Source of the DNA: JADHUC01 sp964617665
GTDB lineage: Bacteria; Planctomycetota; Planctomycetia; Pirellulales; Pirellulaceae
Direction: 5' to 3'
Length of the DNA stretch: 24,272 nucleotides
NCBI GenBank assembly: GCA_964617665.1
Contig: CAZUAH010000182.1
Coordinates: 1-24,272, forward strand
Shown: positions 8,251-15,550 of the stretch, in pieces
How the letters are laid out: every line of letters begins with the position of its first letter
How positions within the stretch are numbered: position 1 is the first letter of the stretch
Notes under the pieces: model-generated
Database searches by the model: none
The model's input: the letters and a program-made list of their open reading frames with translations, nothing else
Told to the model about the DNA's origin: nothing
Position numbers and translations under genes: made by a program

Positions 8251-8635
8251 GTCCCGGAGTCCCAAAGAGTCATGGTACAGTCTCACCAAAAGAATAGCTC
8301 ACACCTGCGAACGGCTGCGTCCGTATCCAAGAACCCTCTGACAGTTGTGCCAGAAGAGGGAATCTCGCTAGATTGGCCCCGATGTCGCAGATAGCGTCAA
8401 TTCATCACCGGGGAATCTGCGGTTAGAATCGAATCAACCACTGCAGCCGGAGTGACCGACCTGATCGTGATTCTGCGTGCAAGTGTCACGCAAGCGACGC
8501 CAGACGCGGCCCGCCGCGGCATCTCGCGGGCGGACGCGGTGGAGCGTAGAATACTCGGCAACCGGTACTATTCCGTGACAATGGAACGAACCCTTCCGGC
8601 ACAATACTGATCAACCTAAGGGAGTCCTCACACAC
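8251..8635. other. Gene-free divergent region with an rph-like fragment and an inverted repeat
   Basis: This 385-bp stretch separates two divergent genes and must hold both promoters, although no convincing -10/-35 pair was recognised. It contains an inverted repeat CCCTCT (8334-8339) / AGAGGG (8355-8360) with a 15-nt loop, the rph-like fragment at 8509-8559, and a strong ribosome binding site for the downstream gene (TAAGGGAG, 8617-8624). Bases up to 8289 may belong to the membrane protein gene if its TTG start is used. Confidence 0.6.
8509..8559 (+). pseudogene. Fragment resembling the 3' end of rph
   Basis: In the frame starting at 8509 the sequence encodes ARRGISRADAVERRILG. Intact RNase PH (5908-5958) has ARRGISQLTEVQRRILG: 12 of 17 residues are identical with no gap, and 37 of 51 bases match by hand count. 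The frame runs on to a TGA at about 8608 without further likeness to rph, and no convincing likeness was seen upstream. A decayed partial duplication is the simplest reading. Chance is unlikely given the equal spacing, but the segment is short. Confidence 0.4.
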
Positions 8636-10780
8636 ATGAACCAACCTCACCATTGCGGAATAATGCATTGTGCGATCTTGCTCGTCCTCTCCACCTATTG
8701 CGTGGGCCAATCACACAACCTTCTTGCCGAGGAAACCAAACTGACCTATCCAAAGACGCGACGATCCGATCATGCAGACGTTTACCACGGTGTCAAAGTC
8801 GCCGATCCCTATCGTTGGCTTGAGGATCCCGACAGCGACGAAACCACGGCTTGGGTCGAAGCGCAGAATAGGGTCACCTTCGGATATTTGGAGAAGATCC
8901 CGGAGCGAAAGAGCATCGAGGAGCGTCTTACAAAGCTCTGGAATTACGAGCGTTTTGGTTTACCTCGTAAGCGAGGCGGCCGCTACTTCTACACGCGCAA
9001 CGACGGCCTGCAAAACCAGAGCGTCCTGTACGTGGCAGAATCGCTTGATGCCGAACCACGCGAACTGCTGGATCCGAATACGCTTTCCGAAGACGGCACG
9101 GTCGCCCTGGCGGGCTGGCAAGTGACCGAGGACGGCAAGCATCTAGCCTATGGCTTGGCTGCGGCTGGCTCGGACTGGCGCGAATGGAAGGTAAAAGAGG
9201 TCGCCACCGGCCAAGACCTGACGGACCATGTCAAATGGGTCAAATTCTCCGGCATCTCCTGGACACCCGACGGCAAAGGGTTCTTCTACAGCCGGTATGA
9301 CGAACCCAAAGAGGGCGAAGAGTTCACGGGCACGAACTACTTCCAGAAACTCTACTTTCACCGCCTTGGCGACCCACAGGAAAAGGATGTGCTGGTCTAC
9401 GAACGCAAGGACCAGAAAGAGTGGGGATTCGATGGCGAGGTGACCGAAGACGGCCGCTATCTGGTCATCACCGTTTGGCGAGGCACGGAACGGAAGAACC
9501 AGGTTTTCTACAAGGACCTGAAGGATCCGAAGGCGGAAGTCGTCGAACTGCTCGCGGGCTTCGACGCCGAGTACTTGTTTATCGGCAACGATGAATCGAC
9601 TTTTTGGCTGCTGACCGATTTGGACGCTCCGTTGCGACGCCTAATCGCCATAGACATCGAGAACCCAGACCGTGCGAACTGGAAGGAGACCATCCCCGAA
9701 ACGAAACATGTAATCCGCGGCGTTGGCCTGGTTGGCGATCGCTTCATTGTCGCGCACCTGGAAGACGCAAAGACAAGCGTGAAGGTGTTTGACTTGACCG
9801 GCAAGTTCTTGAATGACGTGGAATTGCCGGCAATCGGATCTGCAGGCGGCTTTGGCGGGCGAAGGAAGGACACCGAAACATTCTACTCGTTCACCAATTT
9901 CACCACGCCCTCGCGGATCTATCGCTACGACATCCAGTCCGGCGAAAGCACGGTTTTTCGGAAGCCTGATGTCGATTTCAAGTCAAGCGACTACGAGACG
10001 ACACAAGTCTTCTATCACAGCAAAGACGGCACTCGCGTTCCAATGTTCATCACGCACAAGAAGGGCATAGAGCCGGACGGCAAGAATCGGACGCTCTTGT
10101 ACGGGTACGGCGGCTTCAATATTTCGCTGACGCCCGGGTTTTCGGTCAGCAACCTCGTGTGGCTGGAATCTGGCGGCATCTACGCCGTGCCCAACTTACG
10201 CGGTGGCGGCGAATACGGCCGCGAATGGCACGAAGCGGGAATGAAGGACAAGAAGCAAAACGTCTTTGACGACTTCATCGCGGCAGCCGAATGGCTCATT
10301 GAAAACAAGTACACCTGCCGCAAGAAACTGGCCATTCGTGGCGGCAGCAACGGAGGCCTGCTTGTTGGAGCAGCGATGACCCAACGGCCGGATCTGTTCG
10401 GTGCGACGCTACCTGCGGTCGGCGTGATGGATATGTTGCGTTTCCACAAGTTTACGATTGGCTGGGCCTGGGTATCGGACTACGGTTCGTCTGAAGATCC
10501 GGACGAGTTCAAGACGCTCCTTGCGTACTCGCCTCTGCACAACCTGAAGCCAGGGACCAAGTACCCGCCGACGATGGTCACCACGGCTGACCACGACGAC
10601 CGTGTGGTCCCGGCGCACAGTTTCAAGTTCGCAGCCGAATTGCAGCACGCCCATGCGGGCGACGCTCCGGTGCTAATCCGCATCGAAACCAGCGCCGGTC
10701 ACGGTGCCGGGACGCCCACCAGCAAACGCATCGAAGCTGCGGCCGACTCACTGGCATTCCTCATGTCCGTATTGAAATAG
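8636..10780 (+). CDS. Secreted prolyl oligopeptidase (S9A serine peptidase)
   Basis: Cleaves short peptides after proline. The product has 714 residues, the usual size. The N-terminus (HCAILLVLSTYCVGQ, then a likely cleavage before AEETK) looks like a signal peptide, so it probably acts in the periplasm. After the N-terminal segment (YHGVKVADPYRWLED) a seven-bladed propeller is expected from about residue 110 to 450. The C-terminal alpha/beta-hydrolase domain carries RGGSNGGLLVGA with catalytic Ser571, ADHDDRVVPAHS with the catalytic Asp, and AGHGAG with His689, a complete triad. The conserved YGYGGFNISLTP and NLRGGGEYGREWH precede it. ATG 8636 is chosen for the TAAGGGAG site and the signal peptide. 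The next gene starts 34 bp downstream on the same strand and may be co-transcribed. Confidence 0.94.
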   Translation: MNQPHHCGIMHCAILLVLSTYCVGQSHNLLAEETKLTYPKTRRSDHADVYHGVKVADPYRWLEDPDSDETTAWVEAQNRVTFGYLEKIPERKSIEERLTKLWNYERFGLPRKRGGRYFYTRNDGLQNQSVLYVAESLDAEPRELLDPNTLSEDGTVALAGWQVTEDGKHLAYGLAAAGSDWREWKVKEVATGQDLTDHVKWVKFSGISWTPDGKGFFYSRYDEPKEGEEFTGTNYFQKLYFHRLGDPQEKDVLVYERKDQKEWGFDGEVTEDGRYLVITVWRGTERKNQVFYKDLKDPKAEVVELLAGFDAEYLFIGNDESTFWLLTDLDAPLRRLIAIDIENPDRANWKETIPETKHVIRGVGLVGDRFIVAHLEDAKTSVKVFDLTGKFLNDVELPAIGSAGGFGGRRKDTETFYSFTNFTTPSRIYRYDIQSGESTVFRKPDVDFKSSDYETTQVFYHSKDGTRVPMFITHKKGIEPDGKNRTLLYGYGGFNISLTPGFSVSNLVWLESGGIYAVPNLRGGGEYGREWHEAGMKDKKQNVFDDFIAAAEWLIENKYTCRKKLAIRGGSNGGLLVGAAMTQRPDLFGATLPAVGVMDMLRFHKFTIGWAWVSDYGSSEDPDEFKTLLAYSPLHNLKPGTKYPPTMVTTADHDDRVVPAHSFKFAAELQHAHAGDAPVLIRIETSAGHGAGTPTSKRIEAAADSLAFLMSVLK

Positions 10781-10814
10781 TGTGAGTGATGGCTCGTAGG
10801 CTGGAGTCGAAGAG

Positions 10815-12137
10815 ATGGCCAAACACGTGATTCTGCTTTCCATTCCGGCACTCCGCGATCAGGACCTTGAGCGGATGCCAAAGCTGTCGTCGCTGATGTC
10901 GGGAGGCGAGAAATCGTCGCTGACGCCCAGTTTCCCATGCGTGACTTGGCCGGTTCAGGCCAACATGTTGACCGGGCGGTTGCCAGCGGATCATGGCGTT
11001 GTCGCCAATGGCTACTATTGGCGAGACGAGAAGAAAGTGGAGATGTGGACCGCCTGGAACGATAAGATCGCGGCACCGCAGATTTGGGACGTGCTGCACG
11101 AGCGCGATCTGAGCGTCACTTCGGCCGTCTGGTTTCCCATGCTCAGCAGAGGCTGTGGGGCTGACTACGTCTGCATGCCCGCGCCGGTTCATAACCCGGA
11201 CGGCACAGAGGACCTTTGGTGTTATACGAAGCCAACGGAATTCTATGGCGAGTTGCGCGACCAATTGGGCCATTTTCCCCTTCAACATTTTTGGGGCCCC
11301 ATCGCCAACATCAAGGCCACGTCGTGGATTGCCGATTCAGCGATGCAGGCGGCCGCGCGTTTTCAGCCAAGCTTCTTCTATTTGTACCTGCCGCACTTGG
11401 ACTACGCCGCACAGAAAACCGGCCCCGACAGCCCGCCGGCGCTTGCTGCCCTCGGGGAATTGGACGAAGTGATCGGCAAGCTGATTGACGGTTTCGGCGA
11501 ATCGTACGGCGACGCGGAGCTGTTATGGTTGGCCGCTAGCGAATACGCGATCACACCGGTCGATCATGTTATCTATCCAAACCGCACTCTCCGTGACGCG
11601 GGGCTGTTGAGCGTCCGAGAAGAGGAAGACGGCGAGCACCTTGACTTGGAGGCCAGCCTCGCTTGGGCGTTGGTGGATCATCAATTCGCGCACGTATTCG
11701 TGAAGGACGCTGATCCCGCTACGACGGAACGAGTCGTCTCGTTGTTCAGCAACGCCGACGGAATCGAACGGGTCTTGGCGGGTGACGACCGCGGTGAGTA
11801 CGGAATGGACCACGAGCGAACGGGGGAAGTGATCCTGATATCCGATTCGAATAGCTGGCAGGCGTACTACTGGTGGATGGACAACGCCAATGCTCCCGCG
11901 TTTGCCCGAACGGTCGACATTCACCGCAAACCGGGCTATGACCCCGTTGAACTGTGTTTTGACCCGGCCACAAAGGGGATACCGCTGGATGCTGCCCTCA
12001 TCGGGGGTTCTCACGGTGTGCCCGTTACGAGGGACGAGCAACGCGGCGTGCTGCTCGCGTCACAGCCGGGCATCCTAGACTCGCCCAACCACACCGACAC
12101 GGACGTGGCTGGGATCGTCCTTAGACAGTTCGAGTAG
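10815..12137 (+). CDS. Alkaline-phosphatase-superfamily protein (nucleotide pyrophosphatase/phosphodiesterase-like)
   Basis: A 440-residue protein of the type I phosphodiesterase/nucleotide pyrophosphatase fold with no signal peptide, so probably cytosolic. The N-terminal block PSFPCVTWPVQANMLTGRLP matches the family, with Thr44 as the expected nucleophile, followed by ADHGVVANGYYW. Several canonical metal-ligand positions differ: SIPALR replaces the usual start DG, LDYAAQKTGP keeps Asp196 but has Gln200 where His is normal, and SEYAI (242-246) replaces SDHGM. GGSHGV retains His400. A subgroup of bacterial relatives is known to carry SEYG-type motifs, so this may be a family trait rather than damage. 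Substrate unknown. It follows the oligopeptidase gene by 34 bp, with GGAG at 10803-10806 as the likely ribosome binding site, and is convergent with the LRR gene downstream. Confidence 0.8.
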   Translation: MAKHVILLSIPALRDQDLERMPKLSSLMSGGEKSSLTPSFPCVTWPVQANMLTGRLPADHGVVANGYYWRDEKKVEMWTAWNDKIAAPQIWDVLHERDLSVTSAVWFPMLSRGCGADYVCMPAPVHNPDGTEDLWCYTKPTEFYGELRDQLGHFPLQHFWGPIANIKATSWIADSAMQAAARFQPSFFYLYLPHLDYAAQKTGPDSPPALAALGELDEVIGKLIDGFGESYGDAELLWLAASEYAITPVDHVIYPNRTLRDAGLLSVREEEDGEHLDLEASLAWALVDHQFAHVFVKDADPATTERVVSLFSNADGIERVLAGDDRGEYGMDHERTGEVILISDSNSWQAYYWWMDNANAPAFARTVDIHRKPGYDPVELCFDPATKGIPLDAALIGGSHGVPVTRDEQRGVLLASQPGILDSPNHTDTDVAGIVLRQFE

Positions 12138-12238
12138 CGCCCTGCTACAGAAACTGCGAGACCGCTAATAGCCGCGGATGAGTCGCCCGTCAATTCGGGA
12201 CGTGTGCGTCAAGTGCCAAAAGTTGACTGCATCCCCCT

Positions 12239-13312
12239 TCAGTTCCCGGATGGCGGCTTCTGCAACGTTGTCTTCACCTGACAGTTGGGCAGCTCGTTTC
12301 TCAGCCGTTCCACCGCTGATTCACACCACGGCGGGATGCCTGTAATGTCGACGCGACGCAAGCCCTTGAGGCGGCAGATGTCGGCTATCCCTTTCGGCGT
12401 AACCGGGCATCCTGCGACATAGAGGGACCTTAGGCTCTCAAACGGGAATCCAGCGCCATCATGCACCAGGGTCGCTGAGATATCGAGAGACCTCAGCGCT
12501 GACAGGGCATTGAGATGTCCAAGCCATGCATCGTTAACCTGAGTACAGTACGACAGGTTTAGCCGGCGCAGATTGTGGAGTTTGCCGATCTCGCGCAACG
12601 CGGATTCGTCAACGTACCCGTTACTCGGAACGTAGAGCTGTCGTAGCGTCAAGAGATCCCCCAAACTCTCAAATGTGCGCGTATGCGGGCCCAGAATTAG
12701 CACTCTCAGTTTCGTATTTGCCAGTTCCCCTAAGCCTTTCCCCTCAACTCCGCTCCCTCTACAATCCAGCCACTGGAGATTGCTCAAGTCTTTCACGACG
12801 TGAAGTGCGTCATCCGTTACTGCCCCCGGTAGTGAAAGGGCCGTGAGGCTGGAAAGCGCTCTCAGCCGTTTGATTTCTTTGTTCGAAATCGGCGCCCCTC
12901 GCAGGTGGAGTACGCGCAGGTTGCGAAGATTGGCAATGTGTGGGATCGCATCATCTGAAACAGGTGTGTACGAGAGATCCAACTCCACTACGGAGTCAGG
13001 ATCTCTGATGTTTTCCAGAAAGTCACCTCTTACCCCCGTGTTGGCGAGCGAAAGGCGTTGCACTCCTCGAAGCTCTCCCAAGAATTCCAAATGATAATCT
13101 CGAACGCCGTTTGCGCTCAACTGCACGGTCGCGATTTGCCCTTTGTCGCCTGATGGAATCGGCTTTGGCGAGTTCGGGATTCTTGAGGCCATGGCCGGTT
13201 TCACGAATCGAAGTGCCGAGTCCTCGGCAATCTGACCGTATCCAGTTGCTACGCAGAGGTACATCGCTGCGTACGTAAAGATGTTGTAAGTACTCTGAAG
13301 AATCTGCTTCAT
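12239..13312 (-). CDS. Exported leucine-rich repeat protein (LRR1)
   Basis: From ATG 13312 the product has 357 residues and starts MKQILQSTYNIFTYAAMYLCV, a plausible though weak signal peptide. The frame also contains an ATG at 13363 (374 residues), whose extra 17 residues lack signal character. About ten LRR units of roughly 23-25 residues follow from about residue 70, for example VVELDLSYTPVSDDAIPHI, LRRLNLSYCTQVNDAWLGHL and LRRVDITGIPPWCESAVERL. The end (LPNCQV) is typical of the last unit in such proteins. No enzymatic domain is seen; LRRs of this kind bind other proteins. It is a divergent paralogue of the LRR gene immediately upstream and lies on the same strand as the giant RHS gene. 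Confidence 0.8.
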   Translation of the reverse strand: MKQILQSTYNIFTYAAMYLCVATGYGQIAEDSALRFVKPAMASRIPNSPKPIPSGDKGQIATVQLSANGVRDYHLEFLGELRGVQRLSLANTGVRGDFLENIRDPDSVVELDLSYTPVSDDAIPHIANLRNLRVLHLRGAPISNKEIKRLRALSSLTALSLPGAVTDDALHVVKDLSNLQWLDCRGSGVEGKGLGELANTKLRVLILGPHTRTFESLGDLLTLRQLYVPSNGYVDESALREIGKLHNLRRLNLSYCTQVNDAWLGHLNALSALRSLDISATLVHDGAGFPFESLRSLYVAGCPVTPKGIADICRLKGLRRVDITGIPPWCESAVERLRNELPNCQVKTTLQKPPSGN

Positions 13313-13363
13313 GGCGAGTCGTCCGAATTCTAGTCCCCAATATCCGTCGTTGGCGCCAAGCAT

Positions 13364-13511
13364 TCGCTACGCACGTCCCGTCAGATCGGCAATCCCGCGG
13401 GCACCTCCTGAATTCTCAACAATTCGGTAAAACCACCATTTCACCACCAAGATCTCTACAGCCACAATTCGGCAAGAAGTGCGATGGCAATTCGGTCGGT
13501 AACATGGATGG
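13364..13511 (-). promoter_or_regulatory. Inter-LRR spacer with three CCGAATTG repeats
   Basis: The spacer between the two LRR genes has the 8-mer CAATTCGG (CCGAATTG on the coding strand) at 13420-13427, 13465-13472 and 13488-13495. The spacings are 45 and 23 bp, about four and two helical turns. The repeats could be operator sites for LRR1 or a remnant. A 63-codon open frame crosses the spacer (13367-13558), but it overlaps the end of LRR2 and shows no recognisable domain. Confidence 0.3.
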
Positions 13512-14648
13512 CTAGTGGAGTAGTCCGACCTCTGGCCGACAGGATCGAAACCGCGCAACGCCTTCTTCTGTCACTTGCGTATCAAGCAAATACAGTGTCT
13601 CCAGAGTGGGTATGGCCGCCAGTTCCTTGATTCCCCGGTCTGTAACGCCAGTGCCGGTCAAGACAATGCTTCGGAGAAAAGGAAGGTGAAGGAGTTCTCG
13701 AACGCCGGCATCCGTCACCTGCGTGTCCGTCAAGTCAAGCACTTCAAGCCGTCTCAGCCGTCCGATGCCTTTCAGCCCCTTGTCATCAATCTTTGTGTGT
13801 CGAAGACTCAATGACTGTAGCATCGCCAAGCCCTGAATGTCTAGCAGACCTGAACTGGAAACGCAGGAGTGATTCAGAGAAAGGCTCTGCAGGAAGGGGA
13901 GTTTCCCAATTGTTCGTAGCGCTTCATCGCCAACAGAATTGCCGCCGACTGACAGGTGTGTGAGGAATCGCAAGGATGCCAGATGACGGATGCCGTCGTC
14001 CGAAACTGCGCAAGACTCCAGAGACAATCTCTCAAGATGAGACAGCTTTCCAATAGTCAGCAGCCCTGCATCCGTGAGCGATGTACCATCCAACAGCAGG
14101 ACGCGCAGCCGCGTGAGGTTCGCTAGTACTGCAATCCCTTCATCAGTAACTCGGTGACTGCCTTCGAGGTGCAGTTCTTCGAGCCTTGATAGGCCCCTGA
14201 GGTGCGTCACTGCCAAGTCATCCATTGGTGTGCCGCCCAAATCCAACTTCTCAAGATGCGTCAATTTGCCGATGTGGCTTATCCCCTCGTGTGACAGCCC
14301 CGTGGATACGCTGCCGAGGCACAGATCCTCAAGCATGGGAAATGCAGTGATGAACTTCAAGTCTCGATCCGTTATGCTCGAGCATTCACCCGAAATCCCG
14401 ACCACGTAGAGATCATCACTGCCAAGGGGTCTACGGCGCTCAATACGTTGCGCCAGCAATTGCTTCATCGCACAAACACCTTCCTCGGAATCACCCAAGT
14501 CGGTGCGGGGGAATGGAGCAGAGGGTGCGATGCCCTCCCCATGTGAGCGAGGGACCAGTACCGCAAGGCAACACAACACGACTCGCACAGCGTACAACCA
14601 GGATCGTTTTCTCGATAACACTGTTCCAGACTCCCAACAAGTGACCAT
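13512..14648 (-). CDS. Exported leucine-rich repeat protein (LRR2)
   Basis: A 378-residue product with a clear basic-hydrophobic N-terminus (SRKRSWLYAVRVVLCCLAVL, then a likely cleavage near SHGEG), so it is probably secreted. From about residue 85 it consists of about eleven regular LRR units of 24 residues of the type LxxLxLxxTxVTDxGLxxIxxL, for example LEVLDLTDTQVTDAGVREL and LETLYLLDTQVTEEGVARF. It starts 86 bp after the stop of the giant RHS gene on the same strand, which suggests co-transcription. Its position directly behind the variable RHS tip is where an immunity or partner gene would sit in polymorphic-toxin loci, but LRR proteins like this are frequent in planctomycetes and no direct evidence links them. 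Confidence 0.85.
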   Translation of the reverse strand: MVTCWESGTVLSRKRSWLYAVRVVLCCLAVLVPRSHGEGIAPSAPFPRTDLGDSEEGVCAMKQLLAQRIERRRPLGSDDLYVVGISGECSSITDRDLKFITAFPMLEDLCLGSVSTGLSHEGISHIGKLTHLEKLDLGGTPMDDLAVTHLRGLSRLEELHLEGSHRVTDEGIAVLANLTRLRVLLLDGTSLTDAGLLTIGKLSHLERLSLESCAVSDDGIRHLASLRFLTHLSVGGNSVGDEALRTIGKLPFLQSLSLNHSCVSSSGLLDIQGLAMLQSLSLRHTKIDDKGLKGIGRLRRLEVLDLTDTQVTDAGVRELLHLPFLRSIVLTGTGVTDRGIKELAAIPTLETLYLLDTQVTEEGVARFRSCRPEVGLLH

Positions 14649-14734
14649 GATATGCGACCGCCATCGAAACAGGCGAGTTCGTCGCTCGCACGCGTCTGCC
14701 TGGATCTTTGGCCTACAACACCCGAGCGGATGGG

Positions 14735-15550
14735 CTATTCCTTTGTTCCTTGCTCTCCCGCGGCCAGTACTTTTTCCACGTGTCTAAAATCCGTAAGGGT
14801 TGCCCAACCCCATTGCCCAGGATTGAAGAAGCCAACTGGGTACAGGATTCCCTTCTTCCCAAAGAACTTGTGGCCAGGTGCAAGGGAACTCCAATCCTTC
14901 CCTCCGTATGTGACAGTTCCTGTCACCGTCTTTTTTGTAAAAGTGTCCCAGTCCCAGTACTCTGCCTGGGTGTACTGCTCACCCGCTTTCCATCCTCCAT
15001 GGCAGAAATTATGGATCACGAGTCCGAGTCGGTACTTAAGCGCTCTCACGACATCAGCGTGGAGTATGGTGAGATTGTTCGAAGCCTTGGTGCCAAACGA
15101 AATTGGATTCCCATGGGCCCAAATGAACGTACCGTGGAGCTTCTTACTTGCGGTTGTATCCCCAATCCACTCCACAAACTCAGCAGCGGTCCATGGGGCA
15201 TCTTTATCGTTGAGTTGTTCCTGCACGAGGAATCCACGGGCTTTCAGGTAGTCCTTGTCACGTGTCCATTGAATCAAAGTGCGACCGACTGCCTGAAGGT
15301 CGCCTGACCAGAACATCAGCACGCTGTTGGGAACCTGCCAGTCAGGGGGACACTCGCGTATTTCATCTGCGAAAGTCTTATCGTATTCATCTGGTGTGAT
15401 GGTGCCATCATGGTCACTACCGGTCAACCATTGATTGATCTCTTCAATCTTAAGCCCAATCTCATTCGCCAGCGTCCTCCAGGTATCGGTGGCATCGTCG
15501 GGTGTGACGGGGGCCCTAAATCCGCCGTCGCGTTCTATGTCCCAAAGCCC
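14735..15550 (-). other. Variable C-terminal tip of the RHS protein: EF-hand-like loop and putative caspase-like peptidase
   Basis: About 270 residues follow DPLG. An EF-hand-like loop GSDHDGTITPDE (codons 15386-15421) has Gly where the first ligand Asp is usual. A possible first strand (NSVLMFWSG), a helix and GFLVQEQLN follow. Next come GTFIWAHGNP with His3040 and GLVIHNFCHGG with Cys3077, 37 residues apart. A hydrophobic strand ending in His-Gly and a second one ending in x-x-Cys-x-Gly is the signature of clan CD cysteine peptidases (caspases, metacaspases, gingipains, CHAT). This assignment rests on the pattern alone. The tip could also be an unrelated toxin fold. Confidence 0.45.

Noticed and set aside
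12138..12238. Search for a bidirectional terminator between the convergent phosphatase-like and LRR1 genes
   Set aside because: Only a 4-bp CCCG/CGGG stem with a 6-nt loop near 12187-12200 was found, with no T tract on either side.
14652..15307. Overlapping plus-strand open frames of about 199 codons opposite the RHS tip, considered as an antisense immunity gene
   Set aside because: No ribosome binding site or domain seen, and the minus frame continues the RHS protein without a break to a clean stop.
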